This document shows, in pieces, positions 50,170 through 53,829 of a DNA stretch of 53,829 bases. This stretch comes from Myxococcales bacterium. GTDB taxonomy: Bacteria; Myxococcota_A; Polyangia; Polyangiales; Polyangiaceae. Numbering within the stretch: the stretch's first letter is position 1; every line of letters begins with the position of its first letter. The DNA is taken from positions 1 to 53,829 of the forward strand of contig JACPVJ010000039.1 in NCBI GenBank assembly GCA_016191785.1, read 5' to 3'. The notes beneath the pieces are model-generated. The model ran no database searches and was not told where the DNA came from. It worked only from the letters and a program-made list of their open reading frames with translations. The position numbers and the translations under genes are program-made.

Positions 50170-50177
50170 TGCTAGTT
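50170..50177 (+). promoter_or_regulatory. Extended -10 element TGCTAGTT for the Cys-repeat lipoprotein
   Basis: TGCTAGTT lies 46 bp before the ATG at 50224, giving a leader of about 40 nt. The rest of the 106-bp gap after the oxidase gene holds no gene. Confidence 0.4.
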
Positions 50178-50223
50178 GGGCGCCCGCTTCGCGCCCTGGG
50201 GCAGGGCGCAACGAGGTCGAGCC

Positions 50224-52917
50224 ATGAAGAAGACTACCGCGCTGTCGCTGGTGATCCTGGGCTGTGTGCTGGCGATGGCCTGCGCCGAGAGTGACACCGA
50301 GGCCACTTCTGCCAAGTGTGGGGACGGCCTCTTGGCCACCTCCGAAGCGTGCGACGGAACGAACCTGGGGCCCCGCACGTGCCAGACCGAGGGCTTCGCC
50401 AGCGGCACGCTCTCGTGCTCGAGCGCATGCCTGGTCGACACGTCGAATTGCTGCAACGACCAGTGCATGAAGGTGGGCGACACCACCTGCGAGGGCAACG
50501 TGCTGCGCACCTGCATGCAGGTGGCCGGCGGGTGCCGCACCTGGGTCGAGAGCGAGAACTGCGCGACCACCGGGAAGACCTGCGCCAGCGCCGGCGGCAG
50601 CGCCAGCTGCAAGAGCTCGACCTGTCAGGACTCGTGCACCGCCCTCAACCTGACGCAGTGCAACGGCACTGCCATCGAGCTTTGCACCACCGGCCCCGAA
50701 GGCTGCAAGCTGTGGGCAAAGACCAGCGACTGCGCCGACAAGAGCGAGACCTGCGAGGACCAGAGCGGCACGGCGCAGTGCTCTGGCACCTGCGTGGACG
50801 GGTGCAAGACCGGCGATCTGGAGTGCAACGGCAACGTGCTCCGCGAGTGCGTGAAGCTCTCGAACGGCTGCCTGGGCTACGCCACCAAGACCGACTGCGC
50901 GCAGTCGGGCGGGACCTGCTCGACCTCGGGCGGCACCGCCGCCTGCCAGTCGGGCTGCCCCACCAAGTGCAGCAAAGCCGGGCTTCAGACCTGCACCAAC
51001 AACTCGGTGCACACCTGCACCAAGGGCACGAACGGCTGTCTGGACTGGGTCAAGAGCCAGGACTGCGGCAGCCTGCTTTGCAAGTTCGGGGCGGGCGGCA
51101 CCGCGAAGTGCGAGGGCGTGTGCGCGAACCCCTGCCCCACCCTGGGCGCCAAGCAGTGCAACGCCAACGTGGTCGAAGAGTGCAAGGCCACCACCGGCGG
51201 CTGCCAAGAGTGGAAGATCACCACCACCTGCCCGCTGGGGCAGGCCTGCGAAGGCACCGGCGGCACCTTCAGCTGCAAGGCGGCCACGCCCACCGGCGAG
51301 GACTGCGGCCACGTGATCGTGGTGCAGAAGGGCCCGAACACCATCAACTGGACCGCGACCAAGAACGACTACCTCTCGACCACGCCGTCGTGCTCGTGGT
51401 CCGACGTCGACGGCCCGGACGTGGTGCTGGTCTATCAGCCGACCTTCACCGGCACCGTCGACTACACCTTCGAGAAGCCGGTCGACACGCGCTGGGTCGC
51501 GGCGGTGGGCAGCGGGGTCTGCGGCAGCCTGGCGAGTCAGCTCTCGTGCTCGTCGGAATACAGCGATCCGTCGATGGGGGACAGCTTCCCGGTCACTGCC
51601 GGCACCACGTATTTCTTCTACGTGGCAGACACCACCAGCGGCACCGCCCCGCTCTCGAAGCCACTGAAGCTGCAGCTCACCGAGATCGACTGCAGCACGT
51701 TCAGCGCAGGAGCGGTGAGCATGATCCCGGCGAACGGCGGCACCAGCTCGTCGCTGAAGCCCAAGCTGCAGGTCACCTTCGGCACCGCGGTGGACACCAC
51801 TGCGGGCACCGTGAAGCTGACCGGCAACAAAGGAACGAACGTCAGCTACAACCTCGCGACCGCGAGCGAGGTCACGTTCTCGACCGACGACAAGACCATG
51901 ACCATCACGCCGGCCAGCGCTTTCCCCCCGGGTGAGGTGGTGACGGTGAGCTGGACCGGCGTGAACGACGCCAAGTGCAAGAAGCCGATCGCCGCCGCGA
52001 CCTGGTCGTTCACGGTGATCACGCCGCCATGCGCGCCGGGCACCGCCGGCATGGTCGGCAAGACCGTGACCAAGGTCGCGACCGGCACCGCGTCGAGCTA
52101 CCCGACGGTGTACTACGTGACCGCCGATCCGAGCCCGACCGGCAGCGTGTACTTCGGCGGGGCGACCGAGCTCTGGCGCGTCGCCAAGACCGGCGGCACG
52201 GCGACCGAGATCACGACCACGGCGGGGCTCACGTCCACGCACCTGGGGTACGACATGGTGGTGAGCGGCCAGGACCTGTTCACCATCGAGTCGAAGTCGT
52301 CGGGCACCACCGGCTTCGTGTGGCGGTTCTCGAAGGACGGCGGAGCGACCTTCGGGCTGACCGACTTCGCCACGTTCCCCACGCCCCCCGTGGACAGCTT
52401 CGACTCCGGGAACCTCTACAAGGGGCGCATCTACCTGCTCACCAACGCGTGGTCGACCTCGGACCCGACCCAGATCTGGTCGGTGGACGCCACCGCAGCG
52501 ACCCCGCCCGCCACCGCGAAGCTGGAGGCCACCTTGCAGAACGAGGCCGACTGCATGGGCATCGCGGTCGACGACAAGAACTTCTACCTGGCCTGCGGCA
52601 CCGGTGACCGTGTGATCCGCGTGGACCGAAGCACCAGCGCGGTGACGCTGCTCAGCAACACCCTCGACCTCTCGACGTCGCAGAACACCTTGCACGCCAA
52701 GGACACGAACAGCGACGGCACCGCCGACTTCCTCTACTTCAAGGGCGGCGACCAGACGGTGTACTTCACCTGCAACCCGGCCGGCGCCACGCCCTACAGC
52801 GACGTGCTGGCGTCGTACGGAACCAGCTCGGGCAACTACGGCTTGGGCTTCGACGCGACGGGCAACAAGCTCTACGCCTGGGACGACGACAACTACGAGT
52901 TCGCCATCATCCAGTGA
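50224..52917 (+). CDS. Large Cys-repeat lipoprotein with Ig-like domain and propeller-like end
   Basis: An 897-residue lipoprotein: lipobox 'VLAMAC' near residue 17. A 'CGDGLLATSEACDGTNLG' module (the DUF4215-like type common in myxobacteria) is followed by five tandem repeats of about 54 residues, each 'C-x(3)-C-x(8)-C-x-N-x(6)-C-x(7)-GC-x(8)-C'. Examples are 'CKTGDLECNGNVLREC' and 'CPTLGAKQCNANVVEEC'. A pre-peptidase-like beta region ('CGHVIVVQKGPNTINW') comes next. A Big_5 Ig-like domain ('SMIPANGGTSSSLKPKLQVTFG' to 'ATWSFTVI') precedes about 270 residues of strands typical of a beta-propeller. Probably a surface adhesin. Function unknown. Confidence 0.75.
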   Translation: MKKTTALSLVILGCVLAMACAESDTEATSAKCGDGLLATSEACDGTNLGPRTCQTEGFASGTLSCSSACLVDTSNCCNDQCMKVGDTTCEGNVLRTCMQVAGGCRTWVESENCATTGKTCASAGGSASCKSSTCQDSCTALNLTQCNGTAIELCTTGPEGCKLWAKTSDCADKSETCEDQSGTAQCSGTCVDGCKTGDLECNGNVLRECVKLSNGCLGYATKTDCAQSGGTCSTSGGTAACQSGCPTKCSKAGLQTCTNNSVHTCTKGTNGCLDWVKSQDCGSLLCKFGAGGTAKCEGVCANPCPTLGAKQCNANVVEECKATTGGCQEWKITTTCPLGQACEGTGGTFSCKAATPTGEDCGHVIVVQKGPNTINWTATKNDYLSTTPSCSWSDVDGPDVVLVYQPTFTGTVDYTFEKPVDTRWVAAVGSGVCGSLASQLSCSSEYSDPSMGDSFPVTAGTTYFFYVADTTSGTAPLSKPLKLQLTEIDCSTFSAGAVSMIPANGGTSSSLKPKLQVTFGTAVDTTAGTVKLTGNKGTNVSYNLATASEVTFSTDDKTMTITPASAFPPGEVVTVSWTGVNDAKCKKPIAAATWSFTVITPPCAPGTAGMVGKTVTKVATGTASSYPTVYYVTADPSPTGSVYFGGATELWRVAKTGGTATEITTTAGLTSTHLGYDMVVSGQDLFTIESKSSGTTGFVWRFSKDGGATFGLTDFATFPTPPVDSFDSGNLYKGRIYLLTNAWSTSDPTQIWSVDATAATPPATAKLEATLQNEADCMGIAVDDKNFYLACGTGDRVIRVDRSTSAVTLLSNTLDLSTSQNTLHAKDTNSDGTADFLYFKGGDQTVYFTCNPAGATPYSDVLASYGTSSGNYGLGFDATGNKLYAWDDDNYEFAIIQ

Positions 52918-52929
52918 GGCCCGGCGACC

Positions 52930-53829
52930 TCAGCGCGCCGCGCGCTCGATGAGGCCGGCGGGGTTCGACCAGTAGACGTGGGTGGCATCGAGCGCAATGC
53001 CGCCCGGGGTCGCGTTCTGGTTCAGCGAGAGCGTCCCCTGGCTGAGCGGCTTTCCCACCACCTTGTTGTTGGTGATGGCGTAGATCCCCGTCGCGTCGAC
53101 TCGGAAATCGACCAGGCCGGTGAGGCCTGAGAGGGCATCCGCGTCACCCGCCCCCCCATAGTTGAAGGTCTTCACGGTGGTCGCGGTCATCGCGTAGATC
53201 TTGTTGCCGATCATCGCCGCGCGCGTGTAGGTGTCGTTCGCGTCGATCAACCCCGCCGACCCGCCCGGCAGCGGCAAGTAGTCGAGGGACCCGAGCGCAA
53301 TCGCCAGGACGGAGCCGTTCGAACCCAGGCCGGAGATCACGTAGCTTCCCGGGTAAGTGAAGGCGATCTCCCCGCTGGTCGAGCCGGTCTTGAACATTCC
53401 GATGGCGCTCTTCGTGCCTTTGCACGCGTAGTACACCGCGGTCTTGTCGCTGGCGAGGGGTGCGTCCGGGAACGGCGCAGCGCACCCGGTCTTGTCGAGC
53501 AGCACCGTCTCGCTGGCATCCGCCAGTGCGTAGCGAATCAGCTGGCGGTTCTCGTTGATCGTGGCCACGAACACGTGGCTCGAGGTGACCACGATGTCTC
53601 CGACGAACCCGACGCTGCCGATCTTGGCCCAGGGCGAGAGCGGAGCCGAGATGCCAGCCTTCGGCGCGCGAAAGAGGTACTCGACCCCGCCGGCGGCCAG
53701 CGCGAAGTACACGTGGGTCGCGTCGACGGCCATGCTCGATGGCTTGTGCGGGGCGCAGTTGAGGAAGCCCGTGCTGTTGGCAAGCATGCACACCGGCGCG
53801 CCACCCGTGCCGCCGCTGCCGCCGGTCGC
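52930..53829 (-). CDS. Lipoprotein-like beta-propeller protein (5' end outside the window)
   Basis: The frame is open from the window edge to the stop at 52930, about 299 residues. At its N-terminal edge it is a Gly/Ser/Thr linker ('ATGGSGGTGGAPVC'), so the signal peptide and lipid anchor lie beyond 53829. The rest is a repeated blade pattern such as 'MAVDATHVYFALAAGG', 'VGDIVVTSSHVFVATINEN', 'TAVYYACKGTKSAIGMFKTG' and 'GIALDATHVYWSNPAGLI', typical of a WD/NHL-like or DUF5050-type beta-propeller. The first and last blades share 'LDATHVYW', which closes such a ring. It is convergent with the large lipoprotein, 12 bp away. Confidence 0.72.
   Translation of the reverse strand, partial: ATGGSGGTGGAPVCMLANSTGFLNCAPHKPSSMAVDATHVYFALAAGGVEYLFRAPKAGISAPLSPWAKIGSVGFVGDIVVTSSHVFVATINENRQLIRYALADASETVLLDKTGCAAPFPDAPLASDKTAVYYACKGTKSAIGMFKTGSTSGEIAFTYPGSYVISGLGSNGSVLAIALGSLDYLPLPGGSAGLIDANDTYTRAAMIGNKIYAMTATTVKTFNYGGAGDADALSGLTGLVDFRVDATGIYAITNNKVVGKPLSQGTLSLNQNATPGGIALDATHVYWSNPAGLIERAAR

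Noticed and set aside
49990..52695. A 901-residue open frame on the minus strand
   Set aside because: It runs antisense to the well supported multicopper oxidase and Cys-repeat lipoprotein, has low-complexity Arg/Ala/Gly composition and no domain; a high-GC shadow.

Overview
The window looks like chromosome of a Myxococcota bacterium, most like the Polyangia/Sorangium side. The grounds are very high GC, frequent GTG starts and tightly coupled GTGA/ATGA gene junctions. There is also an MglA motility-type GTPase, an ECF sigma/FecR pair, a eukaryotic-like Ser/Thr kinase, and about fifteen secreted lipoproteins with Gly/Ser/Ala-rich linkers and Cys-rich or MopE-like modules. The species cannot be named from this.

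Layout. 1-4.9 kb: a putative envelope protein, an ECF sigma factor overlapping a FecR-type regulator, and three Cys-rich lipoproteins. 4.9-8.6 kb: a minus-strand operon of a thrombospondin-type-3 lipoprotein, two arrestin-like beta-sandwich proteins, a P-loop protein, a TerB-like protein and MglA. 8.6-11.8 kb: tmRNA (ssrA) with its own promoter, a 17-bp duplicate of the tmRNA 3' end just downstream, then an accessory segment. That segment holds a DarT/DarG toxin-antitoxin pair, an unpaired antitoxin-like gene, a mini-ORF and a broken RhuM gene, closed by a long hairpin. 11.8-19.4 kb: a four-repeat DUF4397 lipoprotein with a palindrome in its promoter, an SDR-family protein, a leftover C-terminal fragment of ribA, a SWIM/SNF2 helicase, an ATC-hydrolase-like protein and a Uma2-family protein.

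19.4-36.3 kb is the most unusual region. Four ATP-grasp ligases (three clearly related), a GCS2 glutamate-cysteine-ligase-like enzyme fused to CBS domains, an AstE/AspA-type zinc deacylase, two esterase-family alpha/beta hydrolases (one with a CBM48-like front domain) and a peptidase-S51/cyanophycinase-like protein without its nucleophile serine sit together with glycogen synthase and four envelope proteins. Most junctions overlap by 4 bp, implying co-translation. I infer an uncharacterised pathway that builds, trims and regulates an amide-linked small molecule or oligomer, possibly attached to or sensing a glucan; the product is unknown.

36.4-53.8 kb: a membrane-anchored Ser/Thr kinase, then a run of lipoproteins and envelope proteins (MopE-like, parallel beta-helix, LamG-like, DUF4349, Cys-repeat plus Ig-like) in many convergent or divergent pairs. 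Among them are an HCCA-isomerase/kappa-GST-like protein, uridine kinase and a multicopper oxidase. The window ends inside another Gly-linker protein.

Control signals: many first genes have an extended -10 like TGCTAnnCT or TAnnnT only 6-10 nt before the start codon, suggesting leaderless mRNAs. Three convergent gene pairs meet at a shared TGATCA, leaving no room for a terminator. All calls come from reading the sequence; no database search was run.
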